Below, piece by piece: positions 37,453 to 49,432 of a DNA stretch of 64,000 bases; position 1 is the stretch's first letter; every line of letters begins with the position of its first letter. The notes under the pieces are model-generated. The model searched no databases and was not told the DNA's origin. It saw only the letters and a program-made list of their open reading frames with translations. The translations under genes and the position numbers were made by a program. The DNA is from Cryptomeria japonica (Eukaryota > Streptophyta > Pinopsida > Cupressales > Cupressaceae): the NCBI RefSeq assembly GCF_030272615.1, contig NC_081405.1, positions 606,425,677 to 606,489,676 of the forward strand, given 5' to 3'.

Positions 37453-37890
37453 CTCTATCACATTAGATAATGTGATGCCTGCAAAGATTGCAAATGCTCT
37501 TGGTCTCACTTTCACTAAGACTTTTGGTAGGTGTTTTTCTATGGATAATAAATAAGTACCATTGATAGGATAGATAAAAGATGCACAAATTGCATTTGAT
37601 TCTTTTCTAGAGAAGAAAATTAAAATGACATTGTTGGTAGCTAATGTGCCAGCTTCATATTGTATTCTTCTTGAAAGATTTTTTTGCAGAGATGCTGGTG
37701 GAGAATTGAACATGGATATGATAGAGGCTCATATCCCAGTAAAAGAAGAAATCAAGAAATTGTATCCTGAAATAAAATCACAATATACAGTTATGAAGTC
37801 CAATGATCAATAGGCTCAGATTCTCTTTGAATCATCTAGTATGGGTAACTATTTATTATATGTAGATGATGAATTTGTAATTGTACCATA
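37453..37890 (+). pseudogene. pol: Gypsy protease (continues from 30087)
   Basis: Retropepsin-type protease of the plus-strand gypsy. Removing the copia element and one ATAGA joins NYVID with SITLDNVMP in frame, so the insertion lies in the catalytic Asp-Ser-Gly codons; the Gly is now Ile. Later landmarks are CFSMDNK*VPLIG*IKDAQI and TLLVANVPASYCILLERFFC, the flap and 'LLGR'-type C-terminal motif. The stops at positions expected to be Gln are TAA and TAG. An acidic linker (37725-37890) leads into the next domain. Confidence 0.8.
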
Positions 37891-37959
37891 GCCAGAAGAT
37901 ATGGATTTTCTTGAAGATAATCCAAGTGATAGTGAAAGTGTTGTTGCAGAGTCCATGGG

Positions 37960-38430
37960 TTCCTCAACTCCACAAGAATATCCTCACAGCTTTGGATTCG
38001 TCAATGTGGGCAGTCCAAATGATGTTTGGACATTGGAATTTGATTGTAGTTGTTCCTCTATTGGGTCTGGAGTAGGAATTGTGTTGATATCTCCAGATGG
38101 TAAAATCTCCCCTTTCTCATTCAAAATGCAATTCTCTAACACTAATAATACCTTTGAGTATGAAGCTCTCGTTTTGGGCATGGATGTCTCTCAAAAGAAG
38201 GGAATTAAGAACTTGCATGCTCAAGGAGATTTTGAACTTACAGTTTGTTAGGTGAGAAATATTTACCAGACAAGAAATGATAAGCTCAAGCATTATCGAA
38301 ATCTTGTTTGGGAGAGGATTTTGATACCTTTGACATATCAGATGTTCCCAGAGATTTCAATGCTAGAGCAGATTCCTTGGTAGTCTCTGCTACTTCGGTG
38401 ATTTCGCATAAATATTTTTCATGGGAAAAA
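37960..38430 (+). pseudogene. Archaeal-type RNase H domain upstream of RT
   Basis: VWTLEFDCSCSSIGSGVGIV carries the first catalytic Asp, although the usual Gly after it is Cys. EYEALVLGMDVSQKKGIKN carries the Glu, QGDFELTVC the second Asp, and FNARADSLVVS (in another frame, about 38350) the last. This set of motifs is that of the additional 'aRH' domain of plant Tat-type gypsy elements. A frameshift lies near 38290. It would remove RNA from hybrid duplexes. Its place between protease and RT is noted as a finding; the ordinary RNase H follows RT separately. Confidence 0.75.
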
Positions 38431-38859
38431 TACACTATTGAAATGGTGTTTAGGCCAAGTGTTCCAAATAATGTTAAAAATTGGGAAGTGTTTCATGATG
38501 ATCATCATGCTATTAATTTCTTGCAAACTGCTGATAATTTTGATGATCTTTATTTTGAAGGCAGACAATACCCTTCAAAGGATGTGATAGAAAGTATTGA
38601 CGATGAAACTGGTGAGAAGTTTTTGTAATTGAAAAGCAACAACATTCCTAAGGGTCTTGTTTCTCTAGAAAAACTTTTTGACAAGCATGATCGCTATGTC
38701 AAGAAAAAACAAAAGACAACTTCTAGTACTATGGAGTATGAGTAGGTAAATTTGGGAACAACTGACAATCCAAAAATGATCAACATTGGTAAATGTTGTT
38801 CTAGCGGAGAAAAAAAAAGGTTTGTTGCATTATTACAGTAGTGTATTGATGTTTTAACT

Positions 38860-39575
38860 TACTCCTATGATGACTTGAAGTCCTTTTGTCCTGAAGAACT
38901 TCATCATGAAATTCCCCTCAAGCTGGATTTCGCTCCTTTCAGACAAAAGAAGAGGCAATATAACCCAAAAATCATACTATTTTTGTTGAAATCTAGAAGA
39001 TGCTTAAAGAAAGAAATATATTTCCTATCCATCATTTCACTTGGATAGCTAACATTGTGCCAGTGAGCAAGAAAAATGGAGAAATCAAGATTTGTGTTGA
39101 TTTCCAAAATCTGAACCAAGCTTCTTTTAAAGATAATTACCCATTGTCAATCATGGATCATATCTTGCAAGTTGTAATGGTCTGAAATAATGTCCATGTT
39201 GGATAGTTTTTTTGGATATAATCAAGTGGAAGTTGTTGAGAAAGATCAACATAAAACTATATTTACAACTCCATGGCTTACTTTTGCATATCGCAGAATG
39301 CCTTTTGGGTTGATAAATACAGGCACAACTTTTCAACGTGCAATGGACCTATTTTCATTTTCGTTTATCTAGATGATTTGACTATTTTTTCCAAACAACA
39401 TCATAATCATTTTATCATATGTAACAAGTGTTGGAAAAGTGTCAACAACATGGAATCTCTCTTGATCCCAAGAAGTCTATCTTCGGGGTTACGAAAGATA
39501 AATTGCTTGGACACCTTATGTCCAAAGAAGGTATCAAGATTGATGCATAAAGGGTCAAAGCCATTGTAGTCTTTC
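38860..39575 (+). pseudogene. pol: Gypsy reverse transcriptase
   Basis: RT core spread over three frames. About 38880-38960 reads HHEIPLKLDFAPFRQKKRQY. 39000-39185 reads NIVPVSKKNGEIKICVDFQN, then DNYPLSIMDHIL. 39190-39372 reads MLDSFFGYNQVEVVEKDQHK, then FAYRRMPFGLINTGTTFQRA. VYLDDLTIF (39363-39389) contains the catalytic YxDD with Leu. At least three frameshifts and one TGA (39182) are present. It is clearly Ty3/gypsy, not copia. Confidence 0.85.
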
Positions 39576-39576
39576 C

Positions 39577-40326
39577 TTGCCTACAAGTAAGACTGTCATG
39601 CATTCTTTCTTTGGTAAATTTAACATCTTGTGGAGGTTCATTCCAAACTTTGCTAAACAAACTCATCACATTGTTGACATGATGAAAGGAAAATCTCTTT
39701 TCAAATGGAGCCTTGAAGGCAAGAACGCTTTCAATAAAATCAAAGAAGCTATTGCTCATGCTCCTGTATTGGTATGTCCAAGTTATACAAAAGAATTCAT
39801 AAAGTATAGTTATGCATCAGATCACATCTGTTTAGCTATACTAATGCATAAAAATGATGAAGGCATTGAATCACCCATTACTTTTATGAGTTATCCTCTG
39901 AAAGCTCATGAGCTGAAATTCTCTGAAATGGAGAAGCATACATTTGTCATGGTGAAAGCATTAAAACATTTCAGGTTTTATATACTTAACTCTTATTCTA
40001 TTTCTCTTGTTCCTAACATTGTTGGTAATTCCATTCTCACACAGCAAGAGTTTGGAACCAAGCAAGGGAATTGGGTTGCAAAGATTCAAGAGTATGACAT
40101 GGAGATCAAGCCTACTAAGTTGGTACATGGTAAAGGTTTATGTCAGTTCATTGTTGATAATAAATCTAATGAAGAAGTAGTGCTTGAAAATGAAGGTAAT
40201 TCAGAAGGATTTCCCAAAGTTTTGTTCATCAATGCCACTAATGAGTGGTATTCTGATTTGTCATACTTAATCCTAACATATGGTGAGTGTCTTTCACATC
40301 TGTCACGCAATGAGAAGTGTACCTAG
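39577..40326 (+). pseudogene. pol: Gypsy RT thumb/connection and RNase H
   Basis: The longest intact frame of this polyprotein (250 codons). It starts with SFFGKFNILWRFIPNFAKQT, the end of the RT module, then FKWSLEGKNAFNKIKEAIAH. The RNase H region follows: YASDHICLAILMHKNDEGIE, with the catalytic Asp of 'DAS' now in a degraded context, and LKFSEMEKHTFVMVKALKHF with the conserved Glu. It ends in a linker (MEIKPTKLVHGKGLCQFIVD) leading to the integrase. Confidence 0.85.
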
Positions 40327-40329
40327 AAG

Positions 40330-41335
40330 ATGAAAGTCGTAAACTTTTTCCTTTGGGACAATCATTTGTATAAGAAAGGTATGGATGGAAATTTCTTATG
40401 TTGTGTTGACAAAGAACAACAAGTTAGGTTGCTTGAAGCATTTCATGATCTAGCTTGTGGAGGGCATTTGTCATCTCCTATCACAACACATAAGATTTTG
40501 TGTGCAAGATACTACTAGTCAAATTTTTTCAAGGATGGATATAGTTGGGTCTACAAATGCGAGCAATGGCATTAGTTTGTCAGTAAGCCTAAGCTAGCTA
40601 CCTCGCCTCTTAAACCCATAGTAATTGAAGAACCTTTTCAGCAGTGGGGTTTGGATTTTGTTGGTCTAGTGAATCCTTCATCCAACGCAGCCCATGTGTA
40701 CATACTCACTGCAACCGATTACTTCACCAAGTGGGTGGAGTCGATTCCTACCAAACAAGCTACTTTAGAGGTGGTTTTCTAGTTCTTGAAAGAGAACATT
40801 GTTTCAAGGTTTGGTGTTCCTTGTGAGATTGTTACTGATAATGCAGCTTGTTTTTCATCTTATGAGATCATTGAATTTTTCTTTGATTATGGTATTACCC
40901 TTTCACATTCATCTGACTATTATCCGCAAGGGAATGGTTAGGTTGAATCAATCAACATGAACTTGGTTACTATTATCAGGAAATTTGATGATGAAAAACA
41001 AAGGTCTTGGCACAAAGCTCTTTACGATGCAATGTGGGCAGATCATATCACACCCAAGAGAGAAATTGGCATGTCACCCTTTCAACTCCTATATGGGATG
41101 AATGCCAAGATCCCTATCACATTGGAGCTTCTAGCTTTAAAGATTTTCAAGGCCATTGAAGATGAGACTTACCACAATTTTCTTGATAACCGGATTATGT
41201 TTCTTTCTCAGTTGGAAGAAGAAAGAGATGAAGTGGTGGACTGTATTTTTGCCCACCAAAGTCAAGTGAAGGTATTATTTAATAAGAAAGCTACATCTTG
41301 TGATTTCAATGTAGGTGATCAAGTCTTTCTTTAAG
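40330..41335 (+). pseudogene. pol: Gypsy integrase
   Basis: The zinc region shows HDLACGGHLSSPITTHKIL, but the Cys pair is reduced to a single Cys (CEQWH). The core follows at about 40640-40950: GLDFVGLVNPSSN (first Asp), IVTDNAACFSSYEI (second Asp), and YPQGNG*VESIN with the catalytic Glu just after a TAG. 40957-41334 is the C-terminal half (SPFQLLYGMNAKIPITLELL) ending in a 'GDQVFL' chromodomain-like or SH3-like start. The final polyprotein tail is lost. Stops at 40520 (Trp expected) and near 40575, 40782 and 40941 (Gln expected) inactivate it. Confidence 0.85.
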
Positions 41336-41837
41336 ACAAGAGGAGAGAGACAAAGGGAGTGCACAATAATTTTGATTCTCTATGGTGAAGTCCCTTCACA
41401 ATTCAGTAGATATGTGGGGAGCATAGTTATTTGCTTGCATACTAGATGGTACTTCATTCTCACTCCCTCACAGTGGAGAACATCTCAATCTTTTCCCTCA
41501 ATGAGGAGCTTTGTAATAAATTTGTAAATATGTAAATTTTTGTATACGTCTTTTTGTGTCACCTTTTTGTCACATAACTCTATAGCCCAATGGATAAATG
41601 CACTTGGAGTTTTGGATTACACAGCCTTCATTCGTGAAGGTTGTTCCCCAGTCAGAGCCAATGGTTGTCATCGATTTCAACTAGACTAAATCATGGGATA
41701 ACCCCTACAAAACTTGTATGTTTCATAGCTCACATCCTCCAAGGTCGGTCGACTTACCTCGTAAGTCTTATCGGTTTGCATCCTTGATTTGCATCTTTTT
41801 CGTGTTTTGGACTTATCTTTCAAAACCTTTTATTTAT
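41336..41837. other. Gap between integrase and palindrome array
   Basis: No gene seen. Probable 3' untranslated region of the gypsy element, T-rich, with a GGTCGGTCGACTTACC string near 41744. Confidence 0.45.
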
Positions 41838-42935
41838 GCACTTTGGGTTTTAAAAAACAAAATACAATAGCTTTAAGTGGTTACTCACATCGGGTTTTAA
41901 AACCCAAAGTGCATTTTTTACTTTCTCTTTGGTAGGTCAGGTTTTAAAACCCAACTGCAAGTCTTCCCTCTAAATCACTGCATGTCGGTTTTTAAAACCT
42001 GACTTGTAGGGGACTTTCCCTACAAAGCACACCATTATGACTTAAGTGCATTTAATGCACTTCTTAATTAGGTTATAAACTCATTTTAAATGTTTTAAAT
42101 GATATTTTTAACATGTTTCCTCTGGTTTGAAGCACTTAGAGCATGAATTAGCCTTGGGAGTTGGATTTTTACAATTTATTTGCAGCCCTCTCTATCTAGT
42201 TTTCATGGTCCTCGTGTATTTACTTCCTCTTCATGATTTTTTGCTGAGCTTTCATGTTTTATTGTTGTGTTTCCTATCTAGGGTTTTTCATGGCATCACT
42301 CCATTTTTGCCCTTTGTTTTTAGTTCAAGTTTTTCAGACTGAACTAAGGAAAGTTTGTTTTCCCCATTTTTGTGTAGGGTTTCTTGGCCCGACATTCTTT
42401 TCTGCAAACTATGGCTATCAGGATTCTAAAACATGACAAGCCTTGTTTTCTCTTAATGGACAACATGTCAAGTTTATAACAATGACATGCTGGTTATTCT
42501 TGTTTTGCCCTATCGATAGGTCAGGTTTTAAAACCCGACTTGCGATTCAATTTACCCTTTGGGGCATGTTGGGTTTTTTAACCCGACAAGCTAGTTTATC
42601 TTTCCCCAAGTGCAGGTTAGTTTTTAAACCCTGACCTACAGACCCATGTCTACCCTTGCCAAAATTGATAGGTCGCGTTTTAAACCTCAACCTACAGGTT
42701 CATGGCTTGCCCTTGACATGTCGAGTTTTAAAACCTGGCATGTTGATTCTTCCCTCCTAAGACTGGAGGTCGGGTTTTAAACTCTGACCTGCAACCTTTG
42801 TTACACCTTTATGCAAGTTGGGTTTTAAGCTCCAACCTACAGCCTTTTGTCATACTAATTGTAGATCGGGTTTTAATACCTGACCTGCAATTTTGACCTT
42901 CTTAACTGCAAATCGGGTTTTAAAACTCGATCTGT
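41838..42935. repeat. Array of 13 palindromic units with core GGGTTTTAAAACCC
   Basis: Four units at 41838-42010 and nine at 42518-42935. The ideal unit is close to AGGTCGGGTTTTAAAACCCGACCT, flanked by TGCA-like bases. Cores in the second cluster are centred near 42530, 42578, 42625, 42681, 42730, 42778, 42826, 42874 and 42922, a period of about 48 bp. The perfect core lies at 41892-41905. It lies between the gypsy integrase and the downstream ORF. 42011-42517 between the clusters has no recognised gene. Confidence 0.85.
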
Positions 42936-43103
42936 CAATTTTCCTATATTTGTGCCTAAGTCTTTTTTGCTCCCTCAAACTTCATTTTTATCAATGAATT
43001 CATTGATCTGATGATGAAATTGGCTCATGAGCTGATCTATGATGCAAAATTGCAGATCCTTGTGAATGTTTGATCCTTCTCTAAGAGTTTTGTAAAGTCC
43101 AAT

Positions 43104-46100
43104 GTGGAACATATCAAGGATACTAAGATCAGGTACATCAACATGGATGAGTTTCTAGAACGGGTTGAAAAATATCATACCAAAATGACGAACCTCATTG
43201 CTAGTGGTTTGCACAAGTATGCATCCTTCCCAGTGGTAGCCCACAATCCTAATTTTGTTCTAGCAATTGCTAACCGCTTTGATGCCAACACTAGACAAAT
43301 TAAGGATGTTGATGGCAATGTAGTCATCTTCTTAGGCAATGAATTATTCAATAGTGTTTTCAAAGGACCAGTTTTGGATGAAGTTGTGAACATTACACCC
43401 ACATTCGCTCTGGATCACTATGAAAAGAATATGAATAAGTGTAATAAAACAATTAATACTATTTTCTTGCAAACTACCAGAGACTCCACAACATCCAAAT
43501 GGCCCAAGTTTTTCCATAGGAGTGATTTCAATGAGGAGTACAATGACATGGTTAAATTGTTGGCAAGGATCAAAGGTATTCCTGACTCATATCACTTTCA
43601 GACTTGGATGTTCCTATACATGAATATCATCAAGAAAGGGACTGACAAGATAGATTGGGGAGAGAAAATTCGTGATGCAATATGTGATCTATTAAAGGAG
43701 GTTAGAACTACTCTCAAATTCTATGTGAGCTCTTACCTAGTGTACGCAACCGCCTCCATGAGGCACTTTCTAGGATTGTCAACAAGAGGAGATAGGAGGT
43801 AGACTCCAGTATGGGGCTATTACTATCAATTGACTATTCTCAACTGGAGAAGCCATTTCAGAAGAATCAATGATGCATTCTTTGGTAAATGGAAGTTCTT
43901 ATTTGATAAAGACCTTCAGAAGAAGAGACTTTCACAGGAAACCTATGACAAAGTCAGTGAATATGGTTGTGTCTTTCTTCAAATTCCAACCTTCACTTAC
44001 ATCTATGTTGGTTGTTAACATCTCTTAAGGTTAAAAATATGGAGGATGAAATGCAGTAGGTTACAATGAGAAGATTCAAGGCCCGTGATAACTTTGATTT
44101 TCACAGAATGAATAATAAAATCCAAAGCAGCTATGTTCATGTACACAAGTTGGAGGATGTATGGGCAGATTGCAAAGATGAAGAGGACGTAAGAAGATTG
44201 TATTTTAGTCATCTTACATCGAAATAGATAGAGAACCTAGATTTGGCCAGGATCCCATACACAATGGAAGATACTAATGATATGGTTGATCCTAGGTATT
44301 ATGACAATAATATTGCTAACACTCCTTTGCCTTCTATTCAATGGGCATAGAAGGAAAGTTACAAGTCAAGCTCTATAAGATTTGCTTCCATTATGGAAAA
44401 CACAAATGTGTGGATATTGAAGAAGGTAATAAGCATGAAACAACTTCCGGTAAGTTTCAGTGATGAGGAAGATGATGAAGGTCATGTGGGGAAGAGATCG
44501 GAATCAAGAATGAAGAACAAACAAGATACACAAGAATCAATACCAATCTCATCTCCTAAGTCCAAAGGAAAGGCTCTGAAATATAAATTCACTCTTAAGG
44601 GACCTAAGGGAGAAGAACCTTCTTCTATGGTTCAAAAATACAACAACTTACTAATGAAGAATAGAAAAAGGAGCAAGAGGAAGGAGAAATTCCCCAAGAA
44701 ATGGAAATGCATGATGTGGAGGAGTCAATTCCACCACTAGTTAGTGCTTCTTTAGAAATACCACAGGTTACTACTCCTAGTTCCCAGGATCCCACCTCAT
44801 CAACAAATGTGACCATTCATTCTATTAATTCTAATTCAAATAATGATGATGATGATGGACAAGATTATGAGTAGTTAACATATGTAGTTTCTCAGGGGGA
44901 AGGTGACATTGAGTTTGTTTCATTGTCAATCCTTCCAAGTTTTGATGATGTTCTAGCATCAATAACTGAATCTTCCATTTTGGATTTCAAAGAGGAAATG
45001 GCACAAATGTCTTAGGCTAAACAATCAATTTCTATTCCTACCACCACTTCCATCACCATAGAGATCCCACCTCTTGTTACCACTATTTTTGTGACAACTA
45101 ATCATGTTCAGATATCTCAGGTTGACCTACTTGCATCAACTAGTCAAGGTATATCACAAGTGTTTGCCTCTACTCAAACAGAAATTACAACTCTGCCACC
45201 ACAATCAAATCTTCCACTATGGTTGGATATCATGGCTCCGAAGAGAAAGAAACAAGTGATTTCTCTTGATGGGTTTGATTTTGGTCAGTTAGCTCCTCTT
45301 AAACCCAAGACATTTAAGAAATCCAAGATTGTTTCTAGAATATTAGTTGATCCGGTCAGTGAAAGAAAGTATGTTGAGGTTCTAGTGTTGCCTCCAAATA
45401 AAAATAAGGATGAAGTTCAGCCTTTATATTATGTAATGCAAACTCTAGAGTTGGGAACAGAGACACATGAGAGTGTCAAGCAAGATACTTGGGCTTCTTT
45501 AAATTCTCTCATGTGAAGGTTTGATGAAGAGAGGGCTGAGAAAATAGCATGAAAACATAAGTGTGAGGAGCTAACTAGTGTTCTCCTCAAAGTTACTCAT
45601 TCATCAAAAGAACTAGAACCTTTGACTTCTTATGTGGATGAAGTAGCTCTCAAGAAGGGAAAAGATGTAGGTATGAAGGCCAGAGTGGTTGACGAATGGA
45701 TTGATCATCTAAGGTTAGAAGGTTCACATCTTTTGAATTCTACAATCAAACTCATGCTTGATTTTGAGCTTACACAAACTCAAGTACGGGATGTACAACC
45801 ATTATTATCCCAAGAACTATAATAACTTGAAAAATATTTAGCATTATGGGATAACATAAGGTAATAAATGGTGGACACCCTTGTGGAAAATAATTTTGTG
45901 TTGACTCAAGGTGAATACATCCAAACTCAAGCAATGTTGAAGCACAAGGAAGAATTGATGAAACTACTAGTTAAGGATCTAGATCAAGGCAAAGAAGCAT
46001 GTGATGATGGAATCTCTAATATTTCATCAAGGATAGCTGAAATGCCTTGCCATTTGTATGAAGAAGATCAAAAACTTTTACCCCTTGATACTATTACATA

Positions 46101-46362
46101 GGAATTTTTTTCAATGGTAGATCAGATAGTGGATGATGAGTTCTCTTTGACATCATTTGATAAGTTGATTGAAATTCAAGTCAACTTGGATGATCTTCCA
46201 TCTATGTTGAAGAAAGCAAAGAAAGGATATGTGAAGGTTGGAGACCCAATTTCCCACATTCATACAATTTCCAACTCAACATTAGCACCAGACAAGTCTA
46301 AGATGCAGGCAACACTAGCCAGATTTGAAGAATTCTAGAAAACAAATTAGGAGAAGAATGAA
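43104..46362 (+). pseudogene. Accessory ORF downstream of gypsy pol
   Basis: I do not recognise the protein. 43104-43802 is an intact 232-codon globular part with RFDANTRQIKDVDG (43275-43316) and IDWGEKIRDAICDLLKEV, followed by LKFYVSSYLVYATASM. The rest is fragmented: 44393-44740 basic, 45091-45516 mixed, and 45622-46338 helical and acidic (HKEELMKLLVKDLDQGKEAC). No transmembrane segment is seen. Its place, after integrase and before an LTR, is where plant Tat/Athila elements carry extra or env-like ORFs. The RFDANTRQIKDVDG motif resembles NYEPKTRTICDYMG of the family X ORF, which points to a shared domain. Most in-frame stops are TAG or TAA. Confidence 0.6.
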
Positions 46363-46503
46363 TAATAAAGTGTCCTCCTGACACTAAGTAGTTTAGATTT
46401 ATGTAGTTGCATTTTCTTTTACTATAAGTATTTTTGTAGCTACACTTTTATTTTATGCACAAGTTGTAAACATTTTGGACTCTGCAGTTGAATTAGTCAA
46501 CTA

Positions 46504-47640
46504 TGTTGGCATTTTTGTTGTTTATGTTGTGATTGTCATTGATGGACACACACTTACATTGAGATCCCCCTTATATGTATGAGTTAGATCTCAACTGGTA
46601 TTTGTTCCAACCAGAATGTTGTATTATAGTCTTTAGAGTATTGATGTTTTGCAAAATGTGTTTCTCGATTTGAAGCAGCATGTTGACCCCAAGCGGTTCG
46701 TGGTTCCCAAGCGGTACGAGGAATTAAAGCGGCATAACACATTTTTACTAGTCTTCATTTTTGCCAAACTAGCAACCGGCATTTTATATGAACCGGTAAT
46801 ACTCTATGATGAGTTACCAACCGGCATTTTGTGATGAGTTACCATCCATCGATTGTTTGATGGTGCCGACACCTAAACGGTGCTTTTTGTGTCATGGTAC
46901 CAAGTATGTCCAGGTTCATTGAACCTAGGAAATTGTTATGTAATCCTATTGGACCGACATGAAATCAGATTCCTTTATAAGGACATCATGTCTAGGATTT
47001 TAGGTTGTTGATGTGGTTGTAGCAAAAGTTTATGTTGTTGCTAGGGTTTAAGGTGGTTGAGGAGTTGGAGAGAATATGAATGTGTAGAAGACTAAAGTAA
47101 TGGTGGAGTGCATTAGGAACGAGCTATCAAGGATCTAACCGAGAAGTCTGTGCTACTAGCTAGATCAAACACTTGTTGATTACTCACATCTTTGACAAGT
47201 CTGTAGCCCTTAACCGGGTAGGCCCAAAAGCCTTTTGTAAATCCTCTAACAAGGTGGTTCACATTTGTGGATCTAAAATCCTCTAGCAAGGTAGTCTTTA
47301 ATCGGACTTATCTCCTAACAGAGATTGAGATTCCTAACAGGATCTGTTCTGGTAAAGAACATTGTAAGACCTTAACTGGTTTGGTTCCTATTCTACAGAT
47401 AGTTACTTGTGAGTTCCATCTCATCATGGTTTTTTCCATTTGGGTTTCCACATCACAATCTCTTGTGTTATGGTGTTTTTGCTTCTGTGGGTGAATGCAT
47501 TATTAGCTATTTGGTTTGCATGTGTGTTAACTAGTTTGTCTGCTAAATTGTTTTACCGGTTTACTATTAGTCTTGCAAAGTATTTAAGTGTAGAGATTTT
47601 TGGCATACTAATTCACCCCCCCCCCTCTTAGTATTCATCA
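46504..47640 (+). repeat. 5' LTR of the non-autonomous element
   Basis: Contains many CCGG-type motifs (aaccggcatt, gaaccggtaat), short sub-repeats of CCAAGCGGT(T/A)CG at about 46690-46740, and repeated TCCTCTAACAAGG/TCCTAACAGG blocks at about 47240-47345. A C-rich tract sits near the 3' end. Confidence 0.9.
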
Positions 47641-47642
47641 AT

Positions 47643-47655
47643 TGGTATCAGAGCC
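47643..47655 (+). promoter_or_regulatory. Primer-binding site, initiator-Met tRNA type
   Basis: TGGTATCAGAGCC, two bases after the LTR end, as in ordinary copia elements. Confidence 0.9.
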
Positions 47656-47690
47656 TACCTTTCTATAATTTTAACCACTTGGAAAGAGAT

Positions 47691-48982
47691 ATGGGGGAAT
47701 ACTCTATAAGGGAACTCACACATTGGCTCACTTAGTCTGAGAAAGCCTATGATGATCTTATGGTCAAATACAAGGCATCTCAAGCAAAAAGGAGAGAACA
47801 TGCTGAAAAGCTGATGGAGCTATCTGAAAATAGTTCTTCAAATGAAGTAGACATGGAAGCCCTAATTGCAGAAGTGAATAAGCTGAATGAATCAAACTCC
47901 AACCTGAGAAAGGAGTTGGAAGGATTGACTATCTGGATGTGTCAAGAGCTGGACAACTGGAGGAAAGCTGAAGATCTGGTGAAAGAAAGAGATCATGAGA
48001 TCTACAAGCTGAAACAAGAGATTAGTGCCCTAGCTGCTCAACTCCATGCAAGCAAAGTGGAAAAGGAATACATGCAAGGAGAACTGAACATTGCCATCTC
48101 TGAGAATGAAAACCTGTTGGAAACAAATGCTGCTATTTCTAAAGAACTCTCTGAGTCAAAGGAAATACTTGCTAAGTTCAACAAGAGTACTGTCAAGCTA
48201 GAGCAAAAGCTTGAATCTGCCAAACCGGTCAAGAATACCAATGGACTTGGTTATTCTGGTCATGAGGAAGGTGAGACCTCTGGTACAAATGCTGGAACAT
48301 CAAAGAAACAACCAACATCAAAGGATAAAGGTAAGCAAAAGTTTAAACCTGTTTGCTTCAACTGTCTTAAAGAAGGACATACTGCAAATGTGTGTAGGAG
48401 TAAGGCTTACAACAATTTTCCTTATTTCCTAAATGATAAGCCTAGATCCTATAGATTCAATGGTAACTATTATGCATGCAACAAGTATGGGCATAGAGCA
48501 TCTGAATGCAGGTCAGTTATGAACAACATTGATAGATATCCTCAGAGGACCCAAGGAGCTGGTCCTGAATCTTTTGTGAACTGGAATCACAACCAATTTA
48601 ATGCCTTCAATCATCAGCAAAGAAGCAGTGGCTATCAAGTGGCAACCAGATGGAGAGCAAACAATATGGTCTATCATGGTTATGGTCACACTGCTGCAAC
48701 ATGCAGAAGGAAGAATGGAAACATGAACAATGGACCCTGGACCCTGGACCCTGGAGAGCATCTGGATTGGTCTGCTATCACTGCAACAAACCGAGTCACA
48801 TTGCCAGATTCTGTAGATCAAGAAAGAACATATCTAATGATATATCGGTCACTCTGAAAGGAGACATTGATGTTGACACTGTTCAAGCAGACATGAACAA
48901 AACCTGGAAGAAGAAACTAGTGGTGTTACAAGAGGAACCGGTTTCTGCACCTATTGTGGAAATCATGGAACCGGCAAACTAA
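47691..48982 (+). pseudogene. gag: Zinc-knuckle gag of the non-autonomous element
   Basis: The ATG at 47691 is only 36 bases past the primer-binding site. One TAG (47733-47735, Gln expected) interrupts the N-terminus. From 47760 a 365-codon frame runs through a long coiled coil (47790-48220, KLKQEISALAAQLHAS, ENENLLETNAAISKEL) into a Lys/Gly-rich linker and a series of zinc knuckles. CFNCLKEGHTANVC is intact. ACNKYGHRASEC and YHGYGHTAATC have lost Cys residues. CYHCNKPSHIARFC (48773-48814) is intact but in the next frame. The frame change coincides with three tandem TGGACCC units at 48731-48751; one fewer or more unit would alter the frame. After the last knuckle the frame ends at 48982. Multiple knuckles suggest RNA binding and packaging. 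Confidence 0.8.
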
Positions 48983-49432
48983 GCTTCAGAAAAGCTTAGG
49001 GGGAGCAAATGGTAAAATATTTCGAACCCCCAGTTTACATCGGTAAAAGACCTTAACTGGTATGTGATACCTGTCATTTGGCAGAAGACCGAAAATGGTA
49101 AAAAGGCAAATTAGGGTTTACGCCTTAATGGAGGAGTATTAATGACGGTAGGTGAGGAATATGTTTAAAAGAATTTTTCAAATCATTTCTCACTATCAGT
49201 TTTCGAGTGAAGAAAAGTTTTTCAAAGAGCAGAGCGATGAAAAGGTGATTTGGGCTGAGATTTTGAGAAATTGAGAAACCGCGAAGGAGATTCAAATTCA
49301 AACCGTAAAAGGTCAAGTGGAGAACACAAAGCGGTGATTTAGCAACTGACAGAGTGTGAAGTGAAGGAGAATCCGTAAGCCCTAAATTCATGTGTTTCAA
49401 AAGGTATTTCTTGAGTTCTTAAAATTTCTATC

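Noticed and set aside
42127-42634. Possible small membrane proteins between palindrome clusters
   Set aside because: T-rich frames overlapping the repeat array; no homology and no conserved start.
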